DNA of 19,995 nt from JBLHKS01 sp047620505 (GTDB lineage Bacteria > Verrucomicrobiota > Verrucomicrobiia > Verrucomicrobiales > DEV007), in NCBI GenBank assembly GCA_047620505.1, contig JBLHKS010000132.1, positions 1-19,995 on the forward strand, given 5' to 3'. This document shows, piece after piece, positions 7,821-14,545 of the stretch. The translations under genes and the position numbers were made by a program. Every line of letters begins with the position of its first letter. Position 1 is the first letter of the stretch. The notes under the pieces are model-generated. The model ran no database searches and was not told where the DNA came from. It saw only the letters and a program-made list of their open reading frames with translations.

Positions 7821-8360
7821 ATGAAAACCAAAAGAACCTCCCTCGCCCTCGCAACCCTCGCCGTAGCAGCTGCTGGCTTCACTGCTTCTTCCGCTCAGGC
7901 AGAAAACCGCGAACTGGTCAGCCTTGCTCACGAACTCGACCGCCAGGCAACCTCCATCCGGCGCGAAGCAGACACTCACTTCAAGCATACCGGCCAGCAC
8001 CGACATCTGGTTGCTGACGCCAACAGCCTGATCCGGATCGCTCAGCACCTTGACGAACTTTCGCATGACAGCCACCGCGTCAGCTATCGGCACTTCGAGG
8101 CCGACGTCGACAAAGCGCTCGACCTGGTTGAGCACATTCACGGTCTCGTTGATCGGATGGACTCTGGCCGCACCGGTGGCCACAAGCACGGCAACACGGC
8201 CCACGTCCATCGCCAATTGCGCGACATGGAGCGGACAGTTCAAGCTCTCCAGCGCGCTGTGAATCGGGCCTACGGCCGAAGCTCCCGCGGTGAAGTCTGC
8301 GAATTCGATCGCCCTCGGGTTGTCGTCCGCAGCTCCCGGGACCACGGCCACGATCACTGA
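7821..8360 (+). CDS. secreted histidine-rich helical protein
   Basis: The 179-residue precursor has a clear signal peptide: MKTKR, a hydrophobic Leu/Ala stretch and a cleavage site after ASSAQA (about residue 27). The mature part has 18 histidines in about 152 residues, spaced through predicted helices (for example HFKHTGQHRH and HKHGNTAHVH), and ends DHGHDH. Such composition suggests binding of Zn, Ni, Cu or haem outside the cytoplasm, but that is inference from composition. A longer frame reaches back to 7704; the ATG at 7821 is chosen because the signal peptide begins there. A strong terminator follows, and a tiny histidine-rich lipoprotein gene comes next. I do not recognise a family. Confidence 0.72.
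   Translation: MKTKRTSLALATLAVAAAGFTASSAQAENRELVSLAHELDRQATSIRREADTHFKHTGQHRHLVADANSLIRIAQHLDELSHDSHRVSYRHFEADVDKALDLVEHIHGLVDRMDSGRTGGHKHGNTAHVHRQLRDMERTVQALQRAVNRAYGRSSRGEVCEFDRPRVVVRSSRDHGHDH
7865..7874. repeat. AGCAGCTGCT palindrome, copy 7
   Basis: Exact copy inside the signal-peptide codons of the histidine-rich protein, read as Ala-Ala-Ala. Confidence 0.9.
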
Positions 8361-8420
8361 TCAGGCCGATTGATTGAATCGATCTTTCCAAACAAACTCC
8401 CCCAACTAGCCCAAACAGGA

Positions 8421-8459
8421 AGCGGCTCTCGGATCAGTCCGAGGGCCGCTTTTCTTTTT
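8421..8459 (+). terminator. rho-independent terminator after the histidine-rich gene
   Basis: AGCGGC-TCTCGGA at 8421-8433 can pair with TCCGAGG-GCCGCT at 8438-8450, a near-perfect 13-bp GC-rich stem with a four-base loop, followed directly by TTTCTTTTT. It lies 60 bp after the stop of the histidine-rich gene. The sequence resembles the hairpin after the next gene (8712-8745). Confidence 0.88.
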
Positions 8460-8483
8460 GCTTTCGCGGCAGAGCGAGGTTTT

Positions 8484-8512
8484 TTGACCCTCATCGCGAA
8501 ATTGCTTACGAC
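8484..8512 (+). promoter_or_regulatory. candidate sigma-70-type promoter
   Basis: TTGACC (8484-8489) matches a -35 box at five of six positions and is followed after 17 bases by TACGAC (8507-8512), a weak -10. It sits between the terminator of the upstream gene and the small lipoprotein start at 8553, where a promoter is expected. Spacing is ideal, the -10 match is poor. Confidence 0.4.
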
Positions 8513-8552
8513 TTCGCGGACCGAGTCTAACAAAACCAAACCTGATCAATTA

Positions 8553-8681
8553 ATGAAATCCATCTTCACCAAGCTTGCTGTCCTTCTTGCCGTTCCCTTT
8601 CTTGCTTTCATGACCACTTCCTGCGGCGATGACCACGATCACGCTGACGAGACCGAAAAAGAGCACAAAGAGCATTCCTAG
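8553..8681 (+). CDS. 42-residue histidine/acid-rich lipoprotein
   Basis: MKSIFTKLAVLLAVPFLAF is followed by the lipobox MTTSC, giving a mature lipid-anchored peptide of only 19 residues that is almost wholly charged: GDDHDHADETEKEHKEH plus a final Ser. The four His and many Asp/Glu suggest metal chelation at the membrane surface, by composition only. A terminator-isolated promoter region lies upstream and a hairpin with a T-run follows 30 bp after the stop, so it looks like an independent small transcription unit. In-frame sequence upstream of 8553 has no signal peptide before this ATG, which supports the start. It may work with the larger histidine-rich protein encoded just upstream. Confidence 0.7.
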   Translation: MKSIFTKLAVLLAVPFLAFMTTSCGDDHDHADETEKEHKEHS

Positions 8682-8711
8682 ATCTCAGTCAGGAATCAAA
8701 AATCTTTCCCA

Positions 8712-8745
8712 AAGCGGCCCTCGGATTTCCCGGCGGTCGCTTTTT
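8712..8745 (+). terminator. terminator-like hairpin after the small lipoprotein
   Basis: AGCGGCCCTCGG can pair, with G-T wobbles and one mismatch, with CCGGCGGTCGCT, followed by TTTTTCGTTTT. It shares AAGCGGC-CTCGGAT and the closing CGCTTTT with the terminator at 8421-8459, so the two may be copies of one element. Confidence 0.72.
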
Positions 8746-8792
8746 CGTTTTCGTTGCGCAACAGCGGCGAATGCATACACTCCGGGCCGCTC

Positions 8793-10082
8793 ATGAAAAT
8801 CGTTCTCGCATACTCGGGAGGTCTCGACACCTCCGTCCTGCTCAAGTGGCTCGGCCAGACTTACGACGCGGAGGTGATCGCCTACTGCGCGGACGTCGGT
8901 CAGGATGAGGAACTCGACGGCCTCGAAGAAAAAGCCCTGAGCACCGGTGCCAGCAAATGCTTCATCGGCGACCTGCGAGAAGAGTTCGCCCGCGACTTCA
9001 TTTTTCCGATGTTTCGCGCCAACGCGCTCTACGAAGGTCAGTATCTTCTGGGAACGAGCATCGCGCGCCCGGTCATCGCCAAAGGCATGCTCGACACCGT
9101 GAAAGCCGAGGGAGCCGACGCGATTGCACACGGCGCGACCGGCAAAGGCAACGACCAGGTCCGCTTTGAGCTGTCAGCAGCTGCTCTCGCGCCCGAGGTC
9201 AAAGTGATCGCTCCCTGGCGCGATGCGAAGTTCCGCGAAACCTTCCCAGGCCGGACCGAAATGATCGACTACGCGGCGGCAAACGGGATCGACGTCGTCG
9301 CTTCGGCGTCCAAGTCCTACAGCATGGATCGCAACCTGCTCCACATCAGTTTTGAGGCCGGCGTGCTCGAAGATCCGTGGTTCGACGCGACAACGCCGGC
9401 GAGCAAAAGCATGTACGTTCTCAGCGTCTCGCCGGAAGACGCGCCGGATAAGCCGGAGTACGTCGAGTTGCTCTTCGAAAAAGGAGATTGCGTTGGGCTT
9501 AAGGCAGATGGGATCGGTGAAGCGTTAGAAAAATACAACCTGAGCACCGAGGGCGAGACTGACGGCTACACTCGGCTCACTCCCTACGGCGTGATGCGCG
9601 TCTTGAATTTCCTGGGCGGAAGAAACGGCGTCGGTCGGATCGACATGGTCGAAAACCGGTTCGTCGGCATGAAATCGCGCGGTGTCTACGAAACTCCGGG
9701 TGGCACGATTCTGCTGGCGGCACATCGGCATCTCGAAAGCCTGACGCTCGACCGCGAAGTGCAGCTGCTCCGCGACGAAATCGTTCCGAAGTACGCGCAG
9801 CTCGTTTACAACGGCTTTTGGTTCGCGCCTGAACGCGTGGCCTTGCAGACGCTGATCGACTCGACCCAGGAATACGTCAGCGGTGAAGTCCGACTCAAGC
9901 TTTACAAAGGCAACGTCATGTCTGCCGGCCGTCGCTCGCCACACAGTCTTTATCGCGAAGACGTTGCCACGATGGAAGGCGATTACTCCGATGAAGCCTA
10001 CAATCAGGACGACGCCACCGGGTTTATTCGGCTGAACGGACTCCGTTTGCGGAGCGAGGCATTGCGAAAGGCGCAAGGCTGA
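8793..10082 (+). CDS. argG: argininosuccinate synthase
   Basis: ArgG joins citrulline and aspartate using ATP to form argininosuccinate, the seventh step of arginine synthesis, in the cytoplasm. The N-terminal AYSGGLDTS (6-14) is the PP-loop ATP site; ADVGQDEEL (33-41), GTSIARPVIA (87-96) and HGATGKGNDQVRFE (113-126) are characteristic, as is the later block with SYSMDRNLLHIS and LEDPWF. At 429 residues it is slightly longer than the usual 400 or so. The ATG at 8793 gives the standard MKIVLAYSGG start; a TTG at 8754 would add 13 residues. TTGCGC (8754-8759) and TACACT (8776-8781), 16 bp apart, are a possible promoter ending about 12 bp before the ATG. argH is not adjacent. Confidence 0.96.
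   Translation: MKIVLAYSGGLDTSVLLKWLGQTYDAEVIAYCADVGQDEELDGLEEKALSTGASKCFIGDLREEFARDFIFPMFRANALYEGQYLLGTSIARPVIAKGMLDTVKAEGADAIAHGATGKGNDQVRFELSAAALAPEVKVIAPWRDAKFRETFPGRTEMIDYAAANGIDVVASASKSYSMDRNLLHISFEAGVLEDPWFDATTPASKSMYVLSVSPEDAPDKPEYVELLFEKGDCVGLKADGIGEALEKYNLSTEGETDGYTRLTPYGVMRVLNFLGGRNGVGRIDMVENRFVGMKSRGVYETPGGTILLAAHRHLESLTLDREVQLLRDEIVPKYAQLVYNGFWFAPERVALQTLIDSTQEYVSGEVRLKLYKGNVMSAGRRSPHSLYREDVATMEGDYSDEAYNQDDATGFIRLNGLRLRSEALRKAQG
9176..9185. repeat. AGCAGCTGCT palindrome, copy 8
   Basis: Exact copy in argG, read as Ala-Ala-Ala (129-131). A one-mismatch copy, TGCAGCTGCT, lies in the same gene at 9760-9769. Confidence 0.9.
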
Positions 10083-10108
10083 GTTTTCGAGTTTCGGGCT
10101 TCAGAAAT

Positions 10109-10124
10109 CCCGCTACGCTGCGGG
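10109..10124 (+). promoter_or_regulatory. CCCGC/GCGGG hairpin with TACGCT loop abutting a start codon
   Basis: CCCGC (10109-10113) and GCGGG (10120-10124) frame TACGCT, and the ATG of the hydrolase gene begins at 10126. TACGCT matches the TAnnnT form of a -10 box and lies six bases from the ATG, so the transcript could be leaderless. Alternatively the hairpin could act in an RNA leader. No clear -35 is visible. Confidence 0.35.
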
Positions 10125-10125
10125 C

Positions 10126-11007
10126 ATGAAATCGTTTTTCCTGCTCGCCGCCGTCGCTCTGCTTCCGTTCGTTTCGTTTGCCCAGAAAAACTATCCTCCG
10201 GAAATGCCGGGGGCCGAGGTCAAGACTTACAAAGTCGCTGACGGCGATGTTGAACTGAAAATCTGGATCTTCAAACCGGAAGGCTGGAAGGCGTCCGATT
10301 CGCGCCCAGCGGCCGTGTTCTTTTTTGGAGGCGGCTGGAATGGCGGGTCGCCGCAACAGTTCGAGCAGCATTGTAAGCGCCTCGCAAAACGCGGGATGGT
10401 GGCGATGACCGCTGACTACCGCGTCCGAGGCCGACACGAAACCCTGGCGAACATTTGCGTCGAAGATGCTCGCGACGCCGTGCGTTGGATTCGCGTTCAC
10501 ACGGAAGAACTCGGCGTAAATCCGGAGCGTCTCCTCGGCGGAGGCGGCTCGGCAGGCGGCCACATCGCAGCCTGCCTCGGCACGATCGCTTTCGATGATC
10601 AGGGAACCGATTCATCGCCAAACGCGACCGCATTGTTCAACCCCGCCGCCGTGCTCGCGCCCTACAAAGGTAAGAACTATTGGAAGACCGATCGCAGCGC
10701 CGAAATGCGCGAGCGCATGGGCGTCGACCCGGTTGAGCTTTCGCCGATTCATCACGTCCACGCTGACGCCGCGCCCTCGATCATTTTCCACGGCACTGCG
10801 GATGACAAAGTTCCCTTCGCCTCAGCAGCTGCTTACGCGGAGGCGATGAAAGAGGCCGGCGCGCGTTGCGAGCTTGTGAGTTACGAAGGCGAGGGTCACG
10901 GATTTTTCAACTATGGACGTGGCGAGAACGTCGTTTTTGAAGACACGATGAAGGAACTCGACGCTTTCCTGGTTTCGTTGGGATGGCTGGATGCGGTCGA
11001 AAAATGA
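10126..11007 (+). CDS. secreted alpha/beta hydrolase (esterase/lipase-like)
   Basis: The 293-residue precursor starts with a signal peptide (MKSFFLLAAVALLPFVSFA, cleavage about 19-20) and then has a complete alpha/beta-hydrolase core. FFFGGGWNGG (65-74) corresponds to the HGGG oxyanion-hole loop of the hormone-sensitive-lipase group; Ser142 in GGSAGG is the nucleophile; Asp226 in HGTADD and His258 in EGHGFF complete the triad. This form is close to BD-FAE/acetyl-xylan-esterase-like enzymes common in planctomycetes and Verrucomicrobia, which act on acylated polysaccharides, but the substrate here is not known. It follows argG by 43 bp, likely from its own promoter, and converges on the ceramidase-like gene across the palindromic repeat region. 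Confidence 0.88.
   Translation: MKSFFLLAAVALLPFVSFAQKNYPPEMPGAEVKTYKVADGDVELKIWIFKPEGWKASDSRPAAVFFFGGGWNGGSPQQFEQHCKRLAKRGMVAMTADYRVRGRHETLANICVEDARDAVRWIRVHTEELGVNPERLLGGGGSAGGHIAACLGTIAFDDQGTDSSPNATALFNPAAVLAPYKGKNYWKTDRSAEMRERMGVDPVELSPIHHVHADAAPSIIFHGTADDKVPFASAAAYAEAMKEAGARCELVSYEGEGHGFFNYGRGENVVFEDTMKELDAFLVSLGWLDAVEK
10824..10833. repeat. AGCAGCTGCT palindrome, copy 9
   Basis: Exact copy in the hydrolase gene, read as Ala-Ala-Ala (234-236), between the catalytic Asp and His. Confidence 0.9.
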
Positions 11008-11095
11008 TCTTGCCTTCGCGCTATCGTTTCCCTGACTTTGGCGGGGGTTAATTTTCAAACGGTCCTTTGGCCATTTGGACTGCGGTGGCAAGCCC

Positions 11096-11249
11096 GCTTT
11101 GCGGGTGCCGACACCGCTTTCGAGCCGCCCACTCGCTTCGATCACGCAAATAGGCAGCGTCCATCGGCAACGCACAAACGACGTTTTTCCCGCAGGACGG
11201 ATTTGTCGATGCACTCGAAAGCGGTGTCGGCACCCGCTAAGGCTTGCCT
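11096..11249. mobile_element. 154-bp insertion with terminal inverted repeats in the left arm
   Basis: In the right arm the 14-bp and 22-bp segments are contiguous (11554-11589). In the left arm the same two segments are separated by exactly these 154 bases, as if something inserted at the junction. The insert carries a perfect 24-bp inverted repeat (11101-11124 with 11214-11237) and related GGCAAGCC/GGCTTGCC ends. The reverse history, deletion from the right arm, is also possible. No coding capacity. Confidence 0.6.
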
Positions 11250-11289
11250 TGAGCTTTACCCACTTTTCACCTGCATGTTTAGAAAAGGC

Positions 11290-11335
11290 GATGCTGAAAG
11301 CATCAAGGATAACAGCCCCGGATTTCAATCCGGGG
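11290..11335. repeat. 46-bp double-hairpin repeat, left copy
   Basis: The unit contains two small palindromes, GATGCT-gaa-AGCATC and CCCCGGAT-ttca-ATCCGGGG, and is repeated without mismatch in inverted orientation at 11483-11528. Two adjacent hairpins per unit is the typical form of REP/BIME-like elements. Confidence 0.85.
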
Positions 11336-11482
11336 ATTACGTTTGAATTCTTCGCTGCCTCCTGAAGGGAGGCCGGAATCAGGCACCGCAAGCCGATGAT
11401 CGCTGCCGACCAGAATGTAGACCATCGGTGATCGGGCGTTTCCCGCTTCCCTTCAGGAAGCATCATCTACTTGGTCGGACGA

Positions 11483-11528
11483 CCCCGGATTGAAATCCGG
11501 GGCTGTTATCCTTGATGCTTTCAGCATC
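11483..11528. repeat. 46-bp double-hairpin repeat, right copy (inverted)
   Basis: Exact reverse complement of 11290-11335. The perfect identity over 46 bp implies recent duplication, gene conversion between arms, or selection on the structure. Confidence 0.85.
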
Positions 11529-11592
11529 CAACTCGAGCGATCGAGCGAGAGACGTGGGTAAAGCTCAGGGCTTGCCACCGCAGTCCAAACCG

Positions 11593-12972
11593 TCATTTCT
11601 CCAGCAGCTGCTGGAGCACTTTTTTGATTGGCGCTTCGGCACCCGGGTCGACCCAGCACCAGCCTCCAAGGTTCCCGTCCTTCTCTTCCCAGGCCTGTTC
11701 GACCGGAATGTAGCCCGGCCCGCATTCGCCGTAACCGGCGGTCATGACGAACGAATCGGGTCGCAAGCTCTGGGCGAAGATTTGATACTCGACGTAGATT
11801 TCGGCAGGCAGAAGGATGAGCTGAGCAACGCCGAAATCCACCATCGGGACGTCGATCGGCTGGCCGGTCTCGCTGCGGTTGAGCCAGCTGAGTCCGAGTG
11901 CGGCTGAGGATTGTTTGGAACGCGTTGTCGCTTCAGCGAGCTTTTTGGTCAGCTCATCTCGTGAGTACCCGGCCGAAGTTCGCGGCGCGAGTGTCAGGGT
12001 TTCGTTTTTGAATCCGAGTTTGCCGATTTCGTGCTTTTCCGTCGCCTCCCAGGCGGCATTCATTCCGTTGTGAAGCCGCTCTGCGAACACCGCTCGCATC
12101 TCACGTTTCCCGTTATTAAATTTCCCAACCGTGACGTTTCCGCTGGCTCCACTGGCGTAAATTTGAAGCGTGTCAGGAGTTTCATCTTGCCGCTTTTGAC
12201 GCGCCATTCCCGGAAAATCCGCCGACATCCGGCCAGTCCGGTAGTAGCTCATCGGATGGGTTGCGTAAATGCTCAGCGCGCAGACCGCCTTCTCGCCGTT
12301 CCAGAAACTGATCGTTTTCAACATCGGATCGATCACGCCCACATCGGCGGTCCGACCAACGAGATCGCCCCCACCGCTGTAGCGACCGTAGCTGAAGCCG
12401 CCGTCCGGTTTTACGTAACGTCGATTCGAAGCGACGTCGATCACCTCGGCCTGGCCAGTTCCGATGTGGGTGACCGGCTCGGCCGACTTGAGAGCTTCGA
12501 CTAACGCCTTGGCAACTCGCTGGACCGTCGCTTCGTGAAATTCGAGATCGATGACCTGAGCTTCGGCGCCGGCTTTCTCCAGAATTCGCTGAGCTTCGAG
12601 GTCAGCCAACGGCGTGTCGTGCTGATGAATCGAGGTCACAAAAACCCGCTCGCGAGTCGTCTCGGCAGTCGACGCTAGCAGATCTCGCCAGCGATCGAAT
12701 GCCTTTCCACGAATCTCCGCCCAATCGACGGAAACGAAAACCACGGGCTTGAATTCGGCGTCTGTCAGGACGAATCCCTTGGCGTAGAGCGGGTCCTCGA
12801 CTCCGGTCGAATCGATCCCTCCGCCGGTCAGCAGCTGGTGGCCAACAGGCGGGGTGACGTCGACGGAAAAGGTCCCAATTTCGACCCCGAAAGCAGCCGA
12901 AGTCAGCGTGAACGTGACCAGCAGCTGCTGGCTAAAGTGTCGGAACTTCGCCCCGATTGATTGCGTCTTCAT
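11593..12972 (-). CDS. secreted neutral/alkaline ceramidase-like protein
   Basis: The 459-residue protein starts with a signal-peptide-like segment (hydrophobic LLVTFTLTSAAFG about 17-29) and then VEIGTFSVDVTPPVG, the classic opening of the neutral ceramidase-like family. Possible metal ligands are His116 and His118 in TSIHQHDTP and His239 in ATHPM. In bacterial neutral ceramidases the nucleophile is a Ser in GDVSPN; here the equivalent stretch reads GNVTVGK (278-284), so the ceramidase reaction itself is doubtful and the true substrate is unknown. Many proteins of this kind occur in planctomycetes and Verrucomicrobia. The start at 12972 overlaps the upstream PIG-L gene by 41 bp; no other ATG, GTG or TTG precedes the hydrophobic segment, so it stands. 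The C-terminus reads LQQLLEK. Confidence 0.82.
   Translation of the reverse strand: MKTQSIGAKFRHFSQQLLVTFTLTSAAFGVEIGTFSVDVTPPVGHQLLTGGGIDSTGVEDPLYAKGFVLTDAEFKPVVFVSVDWAEIRGKAFDRWRDLLASTAETTRERVFVTSIHQHDTPLADLEAQRILEKAGAEAQVIDLEFHEATVQRVAKALVEALKSAEPVTHIGTGQAEVIDVASNRRYVKPDGGFSYGRYSGGGDLVGRTADVGVIDPMLKTISFWNGEKAVCALSIYATHPMSYYRTGRMSADFPGMARQKRQDETPDTLQIYASGASGNVTVGKFNNGKREMRAVFAERLHNGMNAAWEATEKHEIGKLGFKNETLTLAPRTSAGYSRDELTKKLAEATTRSKQSSAALGLSWLNRSETGQPIDVPMVDFGVAQLILLPAEIYVEYQIFAQSLRPDSFVMTAGYGECGPGYIPVEQAWEEKDGNLGGWCWVDPGAEAPIKKVLQQLLEK
11603..11612. repeat. AGCAGCTGCT palindrome, copy 10
   Basis: Exact copy at the 3' end of the ceramidase-like gene (minus strand), read as Gln-Gln-Leu-Leu; 12-bp form present. 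It lies 14 bp outside the composite palindrome and is unrelated to it in sequence. Confidence 0.9.
12920..12929. repeat. AGCAGCTGCT palindrome, copy 11
   Basis: Exact copy in the signal-peptide codons of the ceramidase-like gene, read as Gln-Gln-Leu-Leu; 12-bp form present. It begins 3 bp beyond the stop of the overlapping PIG-L gene. Confidence 0.9.
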
Positions 12973-13744
12973 AAGCTTGATTGACGAGGTAATTTTCCCC
13001 GAGTGCCTCAGCCAGCGGATCAATATCCTCGCCGCTGAAGCCGTAGTGAAGGTGTCGACGCCAACCCTCAGCGTGCTCAAAGTTTCCTGACATGCGCCCC
13101 AGTTCCGAACTGAAATCGTCTAACGTTTTGATGTAGCTGTCCATGCCCTGGGTCTTGTCCAACCAATCCTTCTGACTCGCGTGCGCAGCGAGAGCCGCGC
13201 GCTTCGTTTCGTGCAATTTCGAAGTCTCGACGTACGCGCCAGGCACGATCCGCCGACGCAAGGGATCGCGAAGACCGTGCGGCATCGCGTGATAAACGGT
13301 GACGTCGCCTTCTGCTGCTTCAGTCGGCGGCTGTGCACCGAAATTCGGAATCACCCGAGCGAACGCCGCGGTCAGCGCGAGTCGTGAGGTATTTGTGTGA
13401 TCCTCCATGTAATCTTCTGTCGAATGTGTCAGGACGATGCTGGGATTGACCTCGCGCATCACGCCCGCGATGTGCCTCAGCGTTTCGATGTCGTAGAAAA
13501 TCTGGAGATCCTTGCAGAATGCTGGATGAAACTTCGCGCCGAGAATCCCTGCAGCCGTCGCAGCTTCGCGAGCGCGGATTTCGGCCGTTTGTTGCGCGGT
13601 AAAAACCATGCTGCCGCAATCCCCACCGGACAGAGTCAGGTAATGCGTTTCCCAACCGGCAGCTTTGAGATGAAGGAGGGTTCCAGCGGCGGCGAATTCG
13701 ATATCGTCCGGGTGAGCGAAAATGGCGAAGGCAGTTTTAGACAT
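12932..13744 (-). CDS. PIG-L family deacetylase
   Basis: The 270-residue protein has the family signature AHPDD at 10-14 (His11, Asp13 and Asp14 as metal ligand and base), LSGGDCGS at 38-45, and HSTEDYMEDHTNTS at 107-120 with His116 as a probable further Zn ligand. PIG-L/LmbE enzymes remove N-acetyl groups from amino sugars such as GlcNAc-containing substrates or mycothiol precursors; the substrate here cannot be told. No signal peptide is seen, so it acts in the cytoplasm. It overlaps the following ceramidase-like gene by 41 bp, so the two are probably co-transcribed. The start MSKTAFAIFAHPDD is standard for the family. Confidence 0.9.
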   Translation of the reverse strand: MSKTAFAIFAHPDDIEFAAAGTLLHLKAAGWETHYLTLSGGDCGSMVFTAQQTAEIRAREAATAAGILGAKFHPAFCKDLQIFYDIETLRHIAGVMREVNPSIVLTHSTEDYMEDHTNTSRLALTAAFARVIPNFGAQPPTEAAEGDVTVYHAMPHGLRDPLRRRIVPGAYVETSKLHETKRAALAAHASQKDWLDKTQGMDSYIKTLDDFSSELGRMSGNFEHAEGWRRHLHYGFSGEDIDPLAEALGENYLVNQAYEDAINRGEVPTL

Positions 13745-13798
13745 GGTCGGCCTTCAGTTTGGGAGAAAACCTGGCCGCTGGCAAGACCGGCTTGTCGT

Positions 13799-14545
13799 TC
13801 ACGAAATTCGCGGTCGCCCCCGAATAAATCGGATGATTCCGCCGCCGTGCTTCAGCAACAGCTTCAAAACGAACATCGCAAGAATCACCGCCACGCCAAT
13901 TTTAACCCACCCGAAAATGCCGATTCTGCTATTGGCTTCGCGATTCTGAGCCCGGCTGTTTCCATCTTCGATCTCCGGGGCTTTCGCCGCTTCAGCCCGG
14001 ATTTCGCCAACGCTTTTCCGAGTGTAAACCAGCATCGTGTCCGTGTTTTCAAACGTTTCGATGAAGAAGGTTTCGTCTGATCCACCGGGCGAAATCTGCC
14101 GCCCAACGGTCTCGTCCATGCCCGACGAACTCAGCTCAAACGTGATCACGTAGCCCCGTCCTCCGCCGCTCGGCGCGTAGCGAATCAAATCGCGGCCAGC
14201 TCCGTTTTCTCGCTCCTCGAACGAGATCGCCTTCGGATGAAACTCGATCACGCCGCCTCCGCTCAGCTCATCCAGCCGCTCAAAAAGTCGATTCGGAACC
14301 GATCGATAGAGAACCCAGATGTTGCCCTGTCGGCCGTTGTAAAAACCGCGCTGCGTGATGAAAACATCGAGGACGCCATCGTTGTTCAGATCGATTTCCG
14401 AAATAATCAGCTCATCCGCGTCATCGCATTGAAACGTTTCGACGTAGTCCAGACGTGGATCCTCGACGATCGTTGCCGCGCCAAAACCAGCAGCTGCTGA
14501 CAGTGCGAGAAGGACAAAAACGATAAAAGCGGAGCGACGCTTCAT
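13799..14545 (-). CDS. secreted, C-terminally membrane-tethered protein with a calcium-loop motif
   Basis: The 248-residue product has a signal peptide (MKRRSAFIVFVLLALSAAAG), a soluble domain, and a single hydrophobic segment near 212-231 followed by a basic tail (IRFIRGRPRIS), so the bulk is probably outside with a C-terminal anchor. DLNNDGVLDVFI (52-63) matches the DxNxDGxxD calcium-binding loop found in EF-hands, dockerins and FG-GAP/VCBS repeats; only one such loop is seen. The rest is not recognised. The start ATG overlaps the stop of the upstream gene (ATGA), implying coupled translation with the lysozyme-fold protein. Function unknown. Confidence 0.7.
   Translation of the reverse strand: MKRRSAFIVFVLLALSAAAGFGAATIVEDPRLDYVETFQCDDADELIISEIDLNNDGVLDVFITQRGFYNGRQGNIWVLYRSVPNRLFERLDELSGGGVIEFHPKAISFEERENGAGRDLIRYAPSGGGRGYVITFELSSSGMDETVGRQISPGGSDETFFIETFENTDTMLVYTRKSVGEIRAEAAKAPEIEDGNSRAQNREANSRIGIFGWVKIGVAVILAMFVLKLLLKHGGGIIRFIRGRPRIS
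14489..14498. repeat. AGCAGCTGCT palindrome, copy 12
   Basis: Exact copy in the signal-peptide codons of the calcium-loop protein (minus strand), read as Ala-Ala-Ala; 12-bp form present. Confidence 0.9.

Larger units (their letters stand above)
11074..11589. repeat. composite palindrome of about 516 bp (REP/MITE-like)
   Basis: Four pairs of inverted arms are nested in exact order. Outermost: 11074-11095 with 11568-11589 (22 bp, perfect). Next: 11250-11263 with 11554-11567 (14 bp, perfect). Next: 11290-11335 with 11483-11528 (46 bp, perfect). Innermost: 11360-11370 with 11448-11458 (11 bp, perfect). A separate inverted-repeat element occupies 11096-11249 within the left arm. No transposase is present. 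Its place between convergent genes and its internal hairpins resemble repetitive extragenic palindromes or non-autonomous mobile elements. Confidence 0.85.
11008..11592. other. gene-free region between converging genes, filled by nested repeats
   Basis: No plausible gene is seen in this 585-bp stretch; the open frames are mirror-image translations of palindromic DNA. Almost all of it from 11074 to 11589 is composed of concentric inverted repeats. The last arm ends 3 bp from the stop of the ceramidase-like gene, so the region probably also supplies transcription termination for both genes. Confidence 0.8.

Noticed and set aside
10113..10120. GCGATCGC-type HIP1 sites as the iterated motif
   Set aside because: GATC-rich strings such as gcgatcgcg occur (for example near 5140 and 5908), but they look scattered and consistent with frequent ATC-GCG codons; no striking excess was evident, unlike AGCAGCTGCT.
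11290..11528. CRISPR array
   Set aside because: There are only two 46-bp units, inverted rather than direct, with no regularly spaced repeats and no cas genes.
11038..11725. Open frames on both strands over the palindromic region
   Set aside because: They translate inverted-repeat DNA and share mirror-image peptides; none has a credible start, family or codon pattern.
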